The translations under genes and the position numbers were made by a program. Below, one piece after another: positions 44,550-56,931 of a stretch of DNA of 64,000 nt. Origin of the DNA: Ypsolopha sequella (taxonomy: Eukaryota > Arthropoda > Insecta > Lepidoptera > Ypsolophidae); the NCBI GenBank assembly GCA_934047225.1, contig OW204004.1, positions 7,320,401 through 7,384,400 on the forward strand, read 5' to 3'. Below the pieces are notes generated by a model. That model made no database searches and was not told the origin of the DNA. It saw only the letters and a list, made by a program, of their open reading frames with translations. The stretch's first letter is position 1; each line of letters starts with the position of its first letter.

Positions 44550-45305
44550 TGAATAAGAATAAGAATATCTTTATTTACTTTAACAAGGGTAGATAGTACT
44601 AGGTGTATAGTAGGTACATGCAAATGAGCTCCTTATGAGCTAGTTTCAATGTAACATGCTAATTTTGGTACAAAAGAAATATTGGACATCAGTAAAAGAA
44701 ACATTCACAAAACAACAATTCATCAAACAATCATTCATGCATTATATTATCTAGCACCCAATAGAAATTAAACTTGAATTTAATAAATATGTCAACTTAT
44801 ACACATCTATTTACCTAGCGTTAAAAAATTTTGTGGCAAGAAATTCTTTAATACTATAAAATTGTTGATATAATAACAATTTTCTTAATTTAGATTTGAA
44901 CAAGGTGAGAGGAAGATCTTTTAAACTCTGTGGAAGTTTATTGTAAATCTTTATGCACATTGGATAGCATGATTTAATATATGTTTGTGTTTTAGGTTGG
45001 TGATCTAGCACTAACCTGTTAGAATTTCTTGTATAAACATCTTTAGCTATTTGGAATATATGAAGGTGTTGTCTTACAAATAAAGCCAGTTCAAAAATAT
45101 ACAAGCACAGAAAAGTTAGAATTCTTAGTTTAGTAAATAATAGTTTGCATGATTCATCTCGAGGGCTGACTACTAGGGCTGTCCTCTCTCCCCCGAATTT
45201 GGGGGTGCTTGTGAGTACTTTCACATTCGTGCTCGGCATCAGCTCTACCACTAGTTTAGTTCTTTTTTCATGGGTGTCTACTTTGTCGTTATAAGCACCT
45301 TCCAA
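44550..45305 (-). pseudogene. Non-LTR retrotransposon C-terminal fragment with 3' tail
   Basis: The 164-codon minus-strand frame (44,811-45,305) ends in a segment typical of the C-terminus of Jockey-type LINE proteins: LTFLCLYIFELALFVRQHLH, then KSCYPMCIKIYNKLPQSLKD, then FKSKLRKLLL. Downstream on the same strand the 3' UTR ends in AATAAAGATATTCTTATTCTTATTCA at about 44,575-44,550. The first ~55 codons (MEGAYNDKVDTHEKRTKL...) are not recognised and may be flanking sequence read in frame. RT catalytic motifs are absent, so this is 5' truncated. Confidence 0.7.
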
Positions 45306-45945
45306 AGCTTATTCCTAATACTTTAGTGTAATAAAAATAAACCAATATAATTTTACTGCACTGGTCTTATTTAACTCTTTTTCGTATTCAGTTGCAAAAG
45401 ACTCAAGTGCTTCCCATAAACTAAATCAAGCTCTATTAATAAAATAAAATCACCTGTCTGACCAAAGCTTATAAAACTCGCACGGGACGTAGGAAGTTAG
45501 TTCAATTATCTCTAAAGACCATTTCGTAAATGTGTTTTTGTTTTCCTGAGCACGGGAACAAACAAGGATATAAAAGATGACCTACTTTCTTGTGTGGTAA
45601 ATTTTGCAATTAAAGTCATGTTTAAGCATACATTGTACTTTGAGCACGGGTTCGGTCGTTTATACTGTAGAATTTAGATATTCGATAACAATTGATTTAC
45701 AACAAATTCCCAGAAACATATAAGCAAAGTCTACCGACGGAGTTTTCCCCTAAAAACTCCCGTATTGGACATTTGTGTCGATTCGACGTAACACGACTTA
45801 ACTTATTTAACATATATATATATATATATTATTTAATAAAACTATTAAATCTTTTATAATTATTAATTTTAATGATAAAATGAATCATCCATACAATAAA
45901 TTGCACACCTGTTGGACACTTTATGACCTTTACAAAATAATATAT
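45306..45945. other. Non-coding DNA up to the copy B breakpoint
   Basis: An (AT)n run at 45,811-45,829 lies 120 bp before the left breakpoint of copy B. Nothing else recognised. Confidence 0.45.
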
Positions 45946-48072
45946 AGCCTTGGTGGCCAAGCACACAAATACGCATAGGTATGCTTTAACAACCCGAGCG
46001 TTGCGAACGGTGGACGTTTTGACCGAGAATGGTCCCGCCATGTCGGTACCAACTCCGTCAAAAGGCCTGAAAGGATTGACCCGGTCTGCAGGCAGATCAC
46101 CCATTTGCGGCTGCATGAGAGAGGCCTTAATCCTGTAACAAGGAACACAACTAAAAAGCACATTACGAATTACTCGGCGAGCAGACAAAATCCAGTACTC
46201 TCGCTGTAGTATCGCCATCAGGGCAGTAAAGCCCGCGTGTGCATTGCGAATGTGCCGGTCCGACACCAAGAGCTTCACCAAAGGTCCATCTTTAGGTAGA
46301 AGCAAGGGATGACGACTTCCGTATGGCAGGTCGGCTTGTCGAAGTCGGCCTCCAACACGCAAAAGTCCTTCAGAGTCTGTGAAAGGATTCAATTTAGCGA
46401 CTGCTCCTTTCAGCTTGGCGCGACCCTCACGCAATATTTGAAGTTCCGACTTGAAGCGGTCCGCCTGAAGTACACGAACCCAGTGTATCATCGCGCTCCG
46501 ACGCTCCTCTGCACTCACGGCTGGGGACAAAAGTTTATTTTGTGGATGTCGACAGTTATGGATGAAACGCTTCATCCAACTAGTAATCACCAGTAGTTTA
46601 TCCAGACTGCTGTATCGACCAGGCAGCCAATCAGGATCCTAGGCCGGTTCCACTATCAGAGCGTGAACATGTAACCCTGGCAAAATCTGGGCTGTTCTGT
46701 CCACCTGCTGGACAGGCCACGAAGATTCCTCTCCTTCCAGCCACTCTGGTTTCCACCAAAGTGGATGAGACACCAGTTCTGGAGCAGTGCAACCCCGAGA
46801 CGCACAGTCCGCTGGGTTGCAATCACCTGGAACATGGCGCCAAATAATGTTAATTCCTACATTTTGAATCTGAGAAACCCGGTTTCCTACAAAAATCTCT
46901 AAAGTATGTGGAGCGGCACGCAGCCATGCCAGCGCCACTTGACTATCTGACCAAGCAAAGACATTCTGAATGTCAATAGTAGGGGCCAACTCACGAGAGA
47001 CATGGTTTAACAGCCTGGATAACAAATGGGCTCCGCTTAACTCCAATTTTGGAATAGTCAGATGGGTGCGAATGGGTGCAACCTTGCTTTTCGCCATAAT
47101 TAATATGACGTTGACCCGGCCTCCGGTATCAACCGTCCTTAAATACACTGCTGCAGCGTACCCCCGCTCAGATGCATCGCAAAAACCATGAAGGCTTACC
47201 TGACACTTGCCTGGCGGTAAAATTCGACGAGGCAAAGCCACCTGATTGACTTCCTCTATCGAGGTGATCAAATCCAGCCAGGTGTCCAACGGAGGCCCGA
47301 TGAGCGGCTCGTCCCATGAAACTCCCAGAGTCCAGAGCTGCTGCAGGAGACACTTGGCCAAGAAGATGACTGGACAAATCCAACCGTTTGGATCAAACAT
47401 GCGAGCTACCGTGGACAGCACCGTCCTCTTAGTCCAGACCCTCTGAGACTCCAATTCCACCTGAAACGTGAAAATATCATTGACAGGTTGGTATTTCATT
47501 CCTAATACTGCTATCATGTTAGGATCCTCGACGTCCGCAAATAAGTTTGGATTCTGTTGGTGATCCTCCGGAATACCTTCCAACAGTTTAGGGTCATTTG
47601 AAAGCCATTTCCTAAGTTCATAACCTCCCGTGGCAAGAATTGCAATTAACTCGTCCCGTAATATGAGAGCCTCCTCAATATTTTGAGCCCCGGTGCACAC
47701 ATCATCAACATAGATATCTCGTGCCAATGCGGCCGCCGCACGGGGAAAGCGGGCTCGTTCCTGCTCCGCCAACTCCAACAAGCACCTAATAGCAATGTAT
47801 GGACTGGATTTCAAACCATATGTGTTGGTGTTGAGCTCGTAGACGGTTACCGGATTATCCGGGTGTTCGCGCCAGAGAATCAGCTGAAACCGCCTGTCAT
47901 CTGGGTGGATAACCGTCTGCCGGAACATCATCCTGATGTCTGCTCCAAACACCACCTGGTGTCTCCTGAAATTTAAAATAACGTCAATAACATCCCGGTG
48001 TAACTTGGGACCGGAATGTAAACATTGATTCAAATTGACTCCAGTAGAAGTGGGGGCCGAACCATCGAACAC
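45946..48072 (-). pseudogene. BEL/Pao pol, copy B, with nonsense codon and truncated integrase
   Basis: Same RT and RNase H sequence as copy A (YVDDVCTG; SDSQVALAWL). A single T-to-A change relative to copy A turns TTG into TAG at 46,639-46,641, ending the first frame after 477 codons (46,639-48,072). The downstream part is still readable from a later Met (frame 45,829-46,590) through the integrase zinc finger and VGTDMAGPF. At 45,946 it runs into unrelated AT-rich sequence, giving a chimeric tail. The loss of integrase is larger than in copy A, because the duplication breakpoint falls inside it. Confidence 0.9.
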
Positions 48073-48958
48073 AGTTCTCAGTTTGAGGCAGAAAGTAATG
48101 CTCAGTGGACGTCCAGTCTACTCGAGCCGGAGACATGTGACCTAATGCTTCATACTCGCGCATAAATTCTATATATTTATCGCGAAGCACAGGGTCGCGC
48201 TGCATGCGCCGCTCCATGGACAACAATCTTTTCTCTGCCAGTGACCTTGATTGACCTAGAACAGGAGAGGATACAGTAAATGGTAACCTAGTTACGAAAC
48301 GACCGGAATTCAACCTCGTAGTGTTGGCTTGAAAAAATGCCTCGCACTCTACATGGTCCGGGTCCACCCTAGAGACCATGGGAGGTTCCTCAATTTCCCA
48401 AAATTGTTGCATCGTCTTGGCAAGAGATGCTGATGCTATGACTTTCAACTCGTCCGGAGCATAGTCATCAAAGACTGGTCCCATTATAGAAAACCCGAAT
48501 ATTGTGGAAACCGCCACTAATGGTGAGGGATCCAGAGTCTTCTGAGTACCTAATAGGATCCATCCTAACACATCCGAACCCAGGAGAACATCGACTGGGG
48601 ACGGATGATAAAAACGTGGGTCTGCCAGATCCAGACCTGACGTGCACGAGATTATTGACGGTGGAAGGTCCGAAGAAGGCTGCCAGCCGACAATTTCGTC
48701 GATAACCATGGCTGCAGTCGAAATTCTCATGGTGGAGGAACGTACCGATGAAAAGGTGAAATGTGTTTGACCTAACGACTGTTTCACCTCCAGTCCACCA
48801 ATACCTAGGAGCGGTACCGACGAAACTTCCAAGTTTAATCCCAATTGTTGCGCTACTCGTGTGCTCAATAAGCATCCTTGACTACCCGAGTGGAGGAGGG
48901 CCCGGACCCTAACCCAATCCCCCTTAGGGCCCCAGACGTGAGCCATCACGGTGGGCAA
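47984..48958 (-). CDS. BEL/Pao protease region, copy B (Asp to His as in copy A)
   Basis: Nearly identical to 27,043-28,017, including ALLHSGSQ in place of ALLDSGSQ and the frameshift at the RT boundary. The one protein-level difference I saw is Met/Ile in AAMV(M/I)DEIVGWQ. Confidence 0.85.
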   Translation of the reverse strand: MPTVMAHVWGPKGDWVRVRALLHSGSQGCLLSTRVAQQLGLNLEVSSVPLLGIGGLEVKQSLGQTHFTFSSVRSSTMRISTAAMVIDEIVGWQPSSDLPPSIISCTSGLDLADPRFYHPSPVDVLLGSDVLGWILLGTQKTLDPSPLVAVSTIFGFSIMGPVFDDYAPDELKVIASASLAKTMQQFWEIEEPPMVSRVDPDHVECEAFFQANTTRLNSGRFVTRLPFTVSSPVLGQSRSLAEKRLLSMERRMQRDPVLRDKYIEFMREYEALGHMSPARVDWTSTEHYFLPQTENCVRWFGPHFYWSQFESMFTFRSQVTPGCY

Positions 48959-49000
48959 CAGAACCGTCCGCGGTTCCGTACTCGTAGCTGTGCAAGCTAG

Positions 49001-50741
49001 TTACGAATTATCCCGCCTTTGGACTGCAGGATTAATCCATTGGGCGTTGTACGGCTGGCGCGTGCATAATCCCATCCTGGGGGGAGCGTAGCCTGAGGCT
49101 CTCCCGAAGTACGGCGGGTGGTACTCCAAACGCGGGTACTCATGACACGGCGGTGAATAACCCCGGAACTCCGTTTGAGCACGCTGTTCCACGCCAGCAG
49201 GTACCGAAACTGGCGCGGGGAGGGGGGGCCTAGCCCTTGACAACTCCAGTTGACCCCCGCCCGTAGGGGCCCAATTCACCACAGGGCCAGATGCATGATA
49301 GCCCGTAGGCAGAGGGCCCCCATCGGGACCACGCACGGGTAAATGACTCACCTCCTGGTGAGGGGGCGCGCCTCGCGCCGCATTCCTCCGTTCCGACGGA
49401 GGGGAGTTTCGTCCGGCGGCATGATTCCCCTGGACTATGGGAGGAGGAGTTCTCCCTGAAGCACCTCTCCGGTTGTCCAAGGGGGGGGGAGTTCTCCCTG
49501 AAGCACCCCCGCCCGTGGGTCGCCGATGCTGCGGCACCGGTGAAGCCGCTCCTGAAACATTGGCACATAAAATTACATTATGTGGCCCGCCACACATATT
49601 ACATCTCTGAGGCCGGGGGCAATCTCGCTCAAAATGGTTTCCCAGACAGCCGAAACACAGTCCGTTACGCTTAACCAGCCGCCGTCTATCTGTAACATGT
49701 AGACGTAGCCACTCCATGCAGCGCAACAGGCTATGTCCCATCTGACCACACTGCAGACAAGCCGATTGTCCAGGAACAACGACTGTTGCAGCAAGCCGTG
49801 CCATACCACGTCCTCGTGATGACTGCGGTCCTTGTGGTTCCCTACGCCCCGTGAAGCCAGCAGGTTTCCCTACCTGCGCCCCAGATGGCCCTGGATCCGG
49901 CTGTGAAGACTCCACCACCCTGGCTTCGTACTCCAAAAACTTCATCAGGTCCGTGAACTTCGGTAAGTTATCACCATCTCGTTCCGCAGACTCCCGTTCA
50001 AAACGAGACCGGATATCCAAAGGCAACTTACCTAAAATAATGTGAACGAGAAGAAAAGACCACTCGTCCACTGGTAATCCCAATGTCTTTAAGGCATTGC
50101 ATGCGACGGTAACCGGAGTCAGTAACTGCTGCCTCAGCTGTGCCCGGTTGATGATTCTTGGCAACGTCAACAATTGAGACGCATGCGCATCCGCCAGCAA
50201 ACGGATATTCTGATACCTATCATTTAATAGGCCCCACGCTATGTCATAATGATCATCCTCCACCCTGAGGTGCTGGATGAGCGACCTGGCCTCGCCCTCC
50301 AATGTTGACATCAAATATGCCATCTTTTGCCCCTTTGTTAAGTCTACCCTAGAATCTACTAATGACGTAAACATATTTTTGAAAGAAACCCACTCTTCCA
50401 TTCTCCCATTAAAATGTGTGAGTTGAAGCGTCGGCAACCTACCCGTCACTCCATCTGCCGGTCGAGGTGTGCTAACAACCGGGCCGCCCGATTGTCGCTT
50501 CCTGATCATGGAGGCCGCCTCCGTAATATATTATCTGGGCTAAATCCGTAACATACCCGTCCATAGGCTCATCCATTTCCTCCAGTGCTGCCACAGCCGC
50601 CTCTGCGTCAGCCAGCCGCTGATTCATCCGCTCGGCTCTCTCCAGGATTGCAGTGTCACGATCCGATCGAGATAACAATCCCTGGACGGTTGTAAACCAG
50701 CGGAGCTCCTTCGCCAACGCAGCCTTGAGAGACTTGGACAT
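49001..50741 (-). pseudogene. BEL/Pao gag, copy B, frameshifted by a 14-bp deletion
   Basis: Start at 50,741 as in copy A. A 14-bp deletion after 50,529 (CATCATAAATTCCC present in copy A) shifts the frame, so the N-terminal 89-codon piece ends at 50,472. The DUF1759 domain, three zinc knuckles and Pro-rich tail remain open as a separate 502-codon frame (49,001-50,509). Other differences from copy A are single substitutions such as DMYQ/DRYQ and DRWRL/DRRRL. Confidence 0.9.
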
Positions 50742-50778
50742 CTTGCCGCAACGAACCGGGAGATTTATAAATAAAAAC

Positions 50779-50791
50779 TATTTAGCAAACA
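50779..50791. repeat. 13-bp target-site duplication, left (Penelope element B)
   Basis: TATTTAGCAAACA, as at 29,852 and 53,175. Confidence 0.85.
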
Positions 50792-51033
50792 TATAACTTT
50801 AAACTCTCGCGTTTTGTACACATTATAATATATATAATCGGGTCTACCGCGATCAATTTTTACCTTTTTACGAAAAGGGGGACGCCCGACGTTTCGAGAC
50901 AGTTGCATGTCTCGTGGTCTACGGGAAACTGGCAAGTATGGCGAGGCGCAGTGATGAGATGCAGATGACGACCGAAGTATTTTCCTTGTACCCGCAAAAA
51001 CACTTTAGTCTTTAAAATTAATTGTTATCTTAT

Positions 51034-52416
51034 TCACGCACGGCACACAACACTCACAGTATCCGGAGATGCACTAAGAGAAGAAACCCGCGATTTAAAT
51101 TTCCCGATGACTGGACTCCATGTGGGAGACAATTTGAAACCATCTTCCCTATTGAAATTATTTGGATGTTTCTTGATTTCAATCGCTTCACGCACAATTC
51201 TAGGGTAGTAATGGCGATCGGTGGAGAGAATTTTCGGGTTATGCAGTTCTATCCAGTGGTTGGTCCCGGATTCTAAAAGATGTTCTGCTATCGCTGATTT
51301 GTACATCTGCCGGTTTTTCACAGCTGCTATGTGTTCCATGACCCTTTCCTGTACGCTACGTTTTGTTTGGCCAATGTAGGAACTTCCACAGCTGCATTTT
51401 ATCTTATAGACACCTGGATTTTGAAAAGGAATCACATCCTTTGGTGTGCGTAAATGGCCTGCCACTTTGGATAACGGAGTATATACAGTCTTAATGGAGT
51501 ATTTATTTAATGCTGTTCCAATCTTATCCGTAATACCTTTGATATAGGGCATAAACGCTGGTTTTCTGTTAACCTCAGGACACTTTTCCTTTTTTGGTCT
51601 TGGATGTCGCCTCTTCATCTGATATCCGTTTTGTCTGAGTACCTCCTGAACATGTGACAGCTCATCCTTAAGATGGTCAGGGTCACAGAGATTATGTGCT
51701 CTGTTTGTTAGTGATGTCATGACGGATTGGATGTGACGAGGATGGTGGTGTGAAGAGGCGTGCAGGTATCTATCTGTGTGTGTTGGTTTCCGATATACAG
51801 TGTGGGCCAGAGAACCATCAGATCTCACCATTAATTTGACATCAAGAAATGCCAAAGTTCTGTCACATTCCATCTCATTCGTAAAGTTTATTTTTGGATG
51901 GATGGAGTTAAGATGATCTGCATACTGTTTTGCTTCCTCGTTACCGCCCTTGAGAATGCTAAATACGTCATCAACATATCTCTTCCAGAGTCTGATTGTT
52001 GAGGGACCGGTACGTAAAGCCTCCTCCTCAAAATGTTCCATCCAGATATTGGCGAGCACCGGAGCCACAGGACTTCCCATCGCCACACCATCTATCTGGA
52101 GAAAATATTGACCCTGGTAAAGGAAGTAGTTGCCATCCAAGCAACGCTGTAGCAAAACAATGTATTCTTCTGACAGATTGTTCATCCTCAATTTTTGTCT
52201 GATAACATCAAGACACTCTTTGATTGGAACGTTAGTGAAAAGGGATTCCACATCGAAACTTATCATAATCTCATTCGGTTCCAGTTTCAAATTCTTGGCA
52301 ATATCTACGAAATGGCGAGAATCTTTCACGTAAGACGAAGTTTTACCAACTAGTGTCTGCAGTACTCCCGCAACATGTTTCGCTAAATCATACGTGGGTG
52401 AACCAATCTGACTCAC
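51034..52416 (-). CDS. Penelope-like RT with GIY-YIG endonuclease, copy B
   Basis: 460 codons, with the same motifs as copy A ([39 protein letters not shown]). I saw one residue change, INFT(Y to N)EMEC. The frame is still open despite the decay of the surrounding BEL element. The N-terminus is truncated as in copy A. Confidence 0.9.
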   Translation of the reverse strand: MSQIGSPTYDLAKHVAGVLQTLVGKTSSYVKDSRHFVDIAKNLKLEPNEIMISFDVESLFTNVPIKECLDVIRQKLRMNNLSEEYIVLLQRCLDGNYFLYQGQYFLQIDGVAMGSPVAPVLANIWMEHFEEEALRTGPSTIRLWKRYVDDVFSILKGGNEEAKQYADHLNSIHPKINFTNEMECDRTLAFLDVKLMVRSDGSLAHTVYRKPTHTDRYLHASSHHHPRHIQSVMTSLTNRAHNLCDPDHLKDELSHVQEVLRQNGYQMKRRHPRPKKEKCPEVNRKPAFMPYIKGITDKIGTALNKYSIKTVYTPLSKVAGHLRTPKDVIPFQNPGVYKIKCSCGSSYIGQTKRSVQERVMEHIAAVKNRQMYKSAIAEHLLESGTNHWIELHNPKILSTDRHYYPRIVREAIEIKKHPNNFNREDGFKLSPTWSPVIGKFKSRVSSLSASPDTVSVVCRA

Positions 52417-52444
52417 GATTGAGGTTAACAGAAAACCAGCGTTT

Positions 52445-52963
52445 ATGCCCTATATCAAAGGTATTACGGATAAGATTGGAACAGCATTAAATAAATACTC
52501 CATTAAGACTGTATATACTCCGTTATCCAAAGTGGCAGGCCATTTACGCACACCAAAGGATGTGATTCCTTTTCAAAATCCAGGTGTCTATAAGATAAAA
52601 TGCAGCTGTGGAAGTTCCTACATTGGCCAAACAAAACGTAGCGTACAGGAAAGGGTCATGGAACACATAGCAGCTGTGAAAAACCGGCAGATGTACAAAT
52701 CAGCGATAGCAGAACATCTTTTAGAATCCGGGACCAACCACTGGATAGAACTGCATAACCCGAAAATTCTCTCCACCGATCGCCATTACTACCCTAGAAT
52801 TGTGCGTGAAGCGATTGAAATCAAGAAACATCCAAATAATTTCAATAGGGAAGATGGTTTCAAATTGTCTCCCACATGGAGTCCAGTCATCGGGAAATTT
52901 AAATCGCGGGTTTCTTCTCTTAGTGCATCTCCGGATACTGTGAGTGTTGTGTGCCGTGCGTGA
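52445..52963 (+). CDS. GIY-YIG-only fragment in the inverted arm, copy B
   Basis: Identical 172-codon frame to 31,518-32,036. A structural by-product of the inverted arm. Confidence 0.8.
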   Translation: MPYIKGITDKIGTALNKYSIKTVYTPLSKVAGHLRTPKDVIPFQNPGVYKIKCSCGSSYIGQTKRSVQERVMEHIAAVKNRQMYKSAIAEHLLESGTNHWIELHNPKILSTDRHYYPRIVREAIEIKKHPNNFNREDGFKLSPTWSPVIGKFKSRVSSLSASPDTVSVVCRA

Positions 52964-53174
52964 ATAAGATAACAATTAATTTTAAAGACTAAAGTGTTTT
53001 TGCGGGTACAAGGAAAATACTTCGGTCGTCATCTGCATCTCATCACTGCGCCTCGCCATACTTGCCAGTTTCCCGTAGACCACGAGACATGCAACTGTCT
53101 CGAAACGTCGGGCGTCCCCCTTTTCGTAAAAAGGTAAAAATTGATCGCGGTAGACCCGATTATATATATTATAA

Positions 53175-53187
53175 TATTTAGCAAACA
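53175..53187. repeat. 13-bp target-site duplication, right (Penelope element B)
   Basis: TATTTAGCAAACA. Confidence 0.85.
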
Positions 53188-55224
53188 CCCTGACAAGGCA
53201 CAAAATACAGAAGCACTGCTCAATAGATACCCTACCTATAAATAGAATTTAATTAGCAAATGTAATTCCCAATTACAATACTATGTAGTGTACCTACAAT
53301 ACAAATTACAATTATATTTGGTGTATACAATACACACGAACCTGAATGCAAATTCCACTATGCACTTGTATATACCTTGAAAGTATATAAATTCATGCCA
53401 ACATAACAGTGTGTTAACTAACAAGTTGATTTCCAAATCTATAATATAAACCGTTATATGATATAATGTTATTGGAGTACAAGAACACTTTATATGTACT
53501 AAGTTAACAATTTATATTGATATTACCGAATCCTTCGGTAATCAATTATCTACTCAAAGCACTAAACAAATCCAATATAATTGCTACATCAATAACATGT
53601 ACATTACAACCATGTAAAAGCCTAGCTATGTTAAAAGTTCAATGATACTGGGGCCGCCCAGTTCCACTGTTTAAATGTATATAATCTGAAGGTAGGATAA
53701 ACCACACTCGGCTACCAGAAAACTGTGTGATAAAAGGTGATATCAGCAGCCGGAACAGGGGCCCATAAGCTGTCCCAGATCTACGTCCATGTAAATTCAA
53801 TCCGCTGATATGCTACAAAGAATAGGTACAAAATTTCCTACCAGAAAATGGTACTTGATGACGTCCTCAGCACGAATTCCTTCAGTGCGCGGAGTCCAAG
53901 GTGTGCCGGTGTTGTGACACGTTGTTCACCTTCCACGAAGAATCTAAACACAACCTACCTACACCAGAAGAAATGGTAATCTGACAAAGTTCTGCCTTTG
54001 TTGGAAACCGCATGGGTACAGGTTATGTCACACACACACAGGAAATAAACTATAAGTGGCCTTCACGCCAAAATATTGTCAGACCCTGACTCAGTAATGT
54101 TTTTTAAGATGTCCACATCAATTCTTTTCGTATTAACCATTAATATATTAAAATAATGAGAAAAAACCTCCGATCATCGGAATGTCGTCCCAGCAAGAGA
54201 GCGCAGTGTTACCACACACAAAAAACAAAATCGTCGACCGAACACTCGACAGATGCGTTCTAAAAATATACATTTTATTCATAACACAGTTAAAAAACCA
54301 AAGCGTTAGAGCAGGACTGAATTTTAGCACTGTGCAGACCCAGTTCAAATTTTAAATACGGTCAATAATAAATCGATGTACTAATTTTATATATTTTCTG
54401 CTGATACTCCCAACAATACTATAAAAATTGCATATTTCAACAAACGACCAACATTTCTGAAAACTTGTTTTTCAGATAGAAGAGTCGTTAGAAACTATCA
54501 AGCACTGATATTGAGAAAGTTCAAGTACAATTTTCACCCTCGAGGTCTATTTGACCAATAGCATTCGAGCCTCCTGCTAGGCAAAAATAAACCTTGTCCC
54601 CAAAACTTTAAAGCTACATTTTCATTTTGGAAGTTTATTTCGTAGCAGCCACTTGTCGTTTCTACGTTGAAAACTGTGGAGTTGCAGAAATATGCAGTAT
54701 TTTTCTTGGCTTCTCTTTGACATTGAGTTCAGTCAGTTTTACGCTCAGAATAAGATTTCTTATTCTGGGGTTTTACGAGTCGAATGATTGGCACATATTA
54801 AAAACATACATTTTAGGGCCATGTAAAGAAGAAAAAGTAATCACTATGGTGAGAGTACTACAGACACCGGATACAAGTCGATAAAACACCTTTTATACTA
54901 AGTCTACTAGCTTCTACGCCGAGCCTGGCATGCACAGATTCACATCATAGTAAGTCTAGGATCCATAGTCAGTCCACTCACACACGTACATACCGCCGCT
55001 ATTGCTATGCTTCAGTAGTTGCTTGGCGGTGGCGCTGTCCCCTTTTTTTGTACGTCCATGGTGCAGTGACAATATTTAGAAGTAAAAGGTCTTGATATAT
55101 GCTAATGAGTTCAGGTAGTCATCACACCTAAACCCTTTAGTGATTGTTTTTAAAAATGTATATTGTTTTACTGTTTTGTAAATAAGACTGTGTGGGTAGT
55201 TTAAAATAAAATTGTTGGGAATAT
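53188..55224. other. BEL leader and flanking non-coding DNA, copy B
   Basis: Equivalent to 32,261-34,313, with a 17-bp deletion near 53,957 (copy A has TGGATGCATCCAAACCC). No gene supported. Confidence 0.5.
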
Positions 55225-55456
55225 AAGGTGAAATTTAATCAACCACCTGAATTCATACTGGAGACTCAGTTAGTGATCAGAAACAATATTTAATCATGTG
55301 CCGGGTGAAATTTAAAAAAAAATTGCTCCTAACTAGTCCAGTGCGAATGGGAGCAAACATAATTTTTTTATGATTTTGAAAAAGAGAAAATTGAACCTTG
55401 TTCCTGATCACTGAGTCTCCAGTATGAATCCGCTCGGTTGATCAAATTTAACCTAG
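55225..55456. mobile_element. Fold-back element (copy B of 34,314)
   Basis: Same arms (AATTCATACTGGAGACTCAG / CTGAGTCTCCAGTATGAAT) with scattered substitutions. Confidence 0.75.
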
Positions 55457-56374
55457 TATAAGTTTTCATTTCGAATTAGAAGTACTAATAAGCTCTTCAC
55501 AGTTAATAGATAGCATGTGCCTTAACGAGCTCACGTTTGGTTCTATTTTCTATTCTTCTCCAAAGTAAAGCGGAATTGGTGCAAACAAATAATATTTCTT
55601 TATTATAAAACAAAACTCAATCTTATCTTTCGATTGTCAGACTTTAGTAAAGGCTTAGACGGGGACTTTCTTCGTGTCGCGATCTCTACCTGTGAATTTA
55701 TAGTGGCTCCAGTGTTGTGACGTGCTGGAATTTACGACATTAACATAGCGCGTCGAGAATGTCTTTCTACAGGTGAATTTTAAGGCGTATGACCACGCTA
55801 AATAAGCAACTCGATGTTTGTCGGTACAGATATCAACGGAAACGACATAGAAATAATGTTCATTTCAGCGTGCCTTGAAAAGTGGCTGTTACGACAACCA
55901 CTGCGTCTTCGGCTAGCGCAAAATAGAAGAAAATAATACTTTTCACATGGACGCCATGAACGGAAAAAAAATTTGAACTTAAATTTTTTAGATCTAAAAA
56001 TTTCCTATAATTTGGCGAAATAATAATTAAAATCGCTTAAGGCGTTTAGAAGGAGTAAGAGAATTCTTGTGTTAATCATGTGAAACTTTCGATGACTTTC
56101 GATTTTTTTGTCAAAACTTACAATAGAAAAACAGTTTATGAAACTTAAAATTTATTTTTGACTCAATAATGCCTATCACATATTTTTATGAAAATTTTTG
56201 GACCACCCGTTTGGGAGGAGCAGGTCTTCAAAGACAGGTCTAAATTACAGTTGGCGTGAATACTGACGCCGAACATACATGAAGACCCTTATCTGCGTAC
56301 TATATTGACTGCCGGTTTTTGGGTTCCCACACTTTTTGTCTCTCTGCCCATCAAGCAAGACCTTGCGACTCAGG

Positions 56375-56584
56375 GACAGCTAGATAAATCTTTCTAAGTA
56401 AATATATAACTACAGACAACTCGCTGTCCCTTTCAGGCAACATATTGAACATATATGCCAGAATTGGGATGGCATGAGAAGAGTTGATGGTGGTGATTGT
56501 TGGCACTTGAAGGGTGCTTGTACTTGTCCACAAACTTTTATTATTTGATATAAGAATTTGTGGACGAGTACAAGTACCTTTTAA
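56375..56584. mobile_element. Insertion specific to copy B (~210 bp) with terminal hairpin
   Basis: Copy A reads GACTCAGGCAAATCATG across this point. Copy B has about 210 extra bp beginning GACAGCTAGATAAATC. Its right end holds an inverted repeat, TGTACTTGTCCACAAACTTTTAT pairing with ATAAGAATTTGTGGACGAGTACA. Class unknown. It could be an insertion in B or, less likely, a deletion in A. Confidence 0.7.
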
Positions 56585-56671
56585 ATCATGATAAGTATAG
56601 GTTGATTAAGAAAAATATTGTCTTTTTTATTTTTTATTACTATGGTATATTTATAATTTTTTTATACTTGA

Positions 56672-56698
56672 CTGATGACGGCCCACTAAGGGCTGAAA
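56672..56698 (+). ncRNA. Hammerhead-core-like motif (copy B of 35,549)
   Basis: The same CTGATGACGGCCCACTAAGG core as copy A, continuing into GCTGAAA. Confidence 0.4.
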
Positions 56699-56892
56699 TA
56701 TATTTCAAGTTTTAAATTTTCTTTTATTTATTGTACATATTTAAAGTTATATTGTGTATAATTCTAAATAAAAAGCTAATAGAGGCATATCATATATTTA
56801 TTAAAGTAAATATAATATAATACAAGGGCATCAAACTGAAAAGGCGTATCAACAGATTTTCTGAATCCAGAAAACTCCAACATTTTTGGGTG

Positions 56893-56931
56893 AATATAAT
56901 ATTTTATTATATTATAATAAAATATTATATT
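56893..56931. repeat. Perfect 39-nt AT palindrome specific to copy B
   Basis: AATATAATATTTTATTATA, a single T, then the exact complement. Copy A has only CTCCATATTT here. Confidence 0.85.

Larger units (their letters stand above)
50792..53174 (-). mobile_element. Penelope-like element with inverted partial copy, copy B
   Basis: Same length, orientation, inverted arm and target-site duplication as 29,865-32,247, so it was copied as part of the block rather than inserted independently. Hairpins are at 50,895-50,914 and 53,083-53,102; here both arms have the same loop sequence (TGCAAC). Confidence 0.9.
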
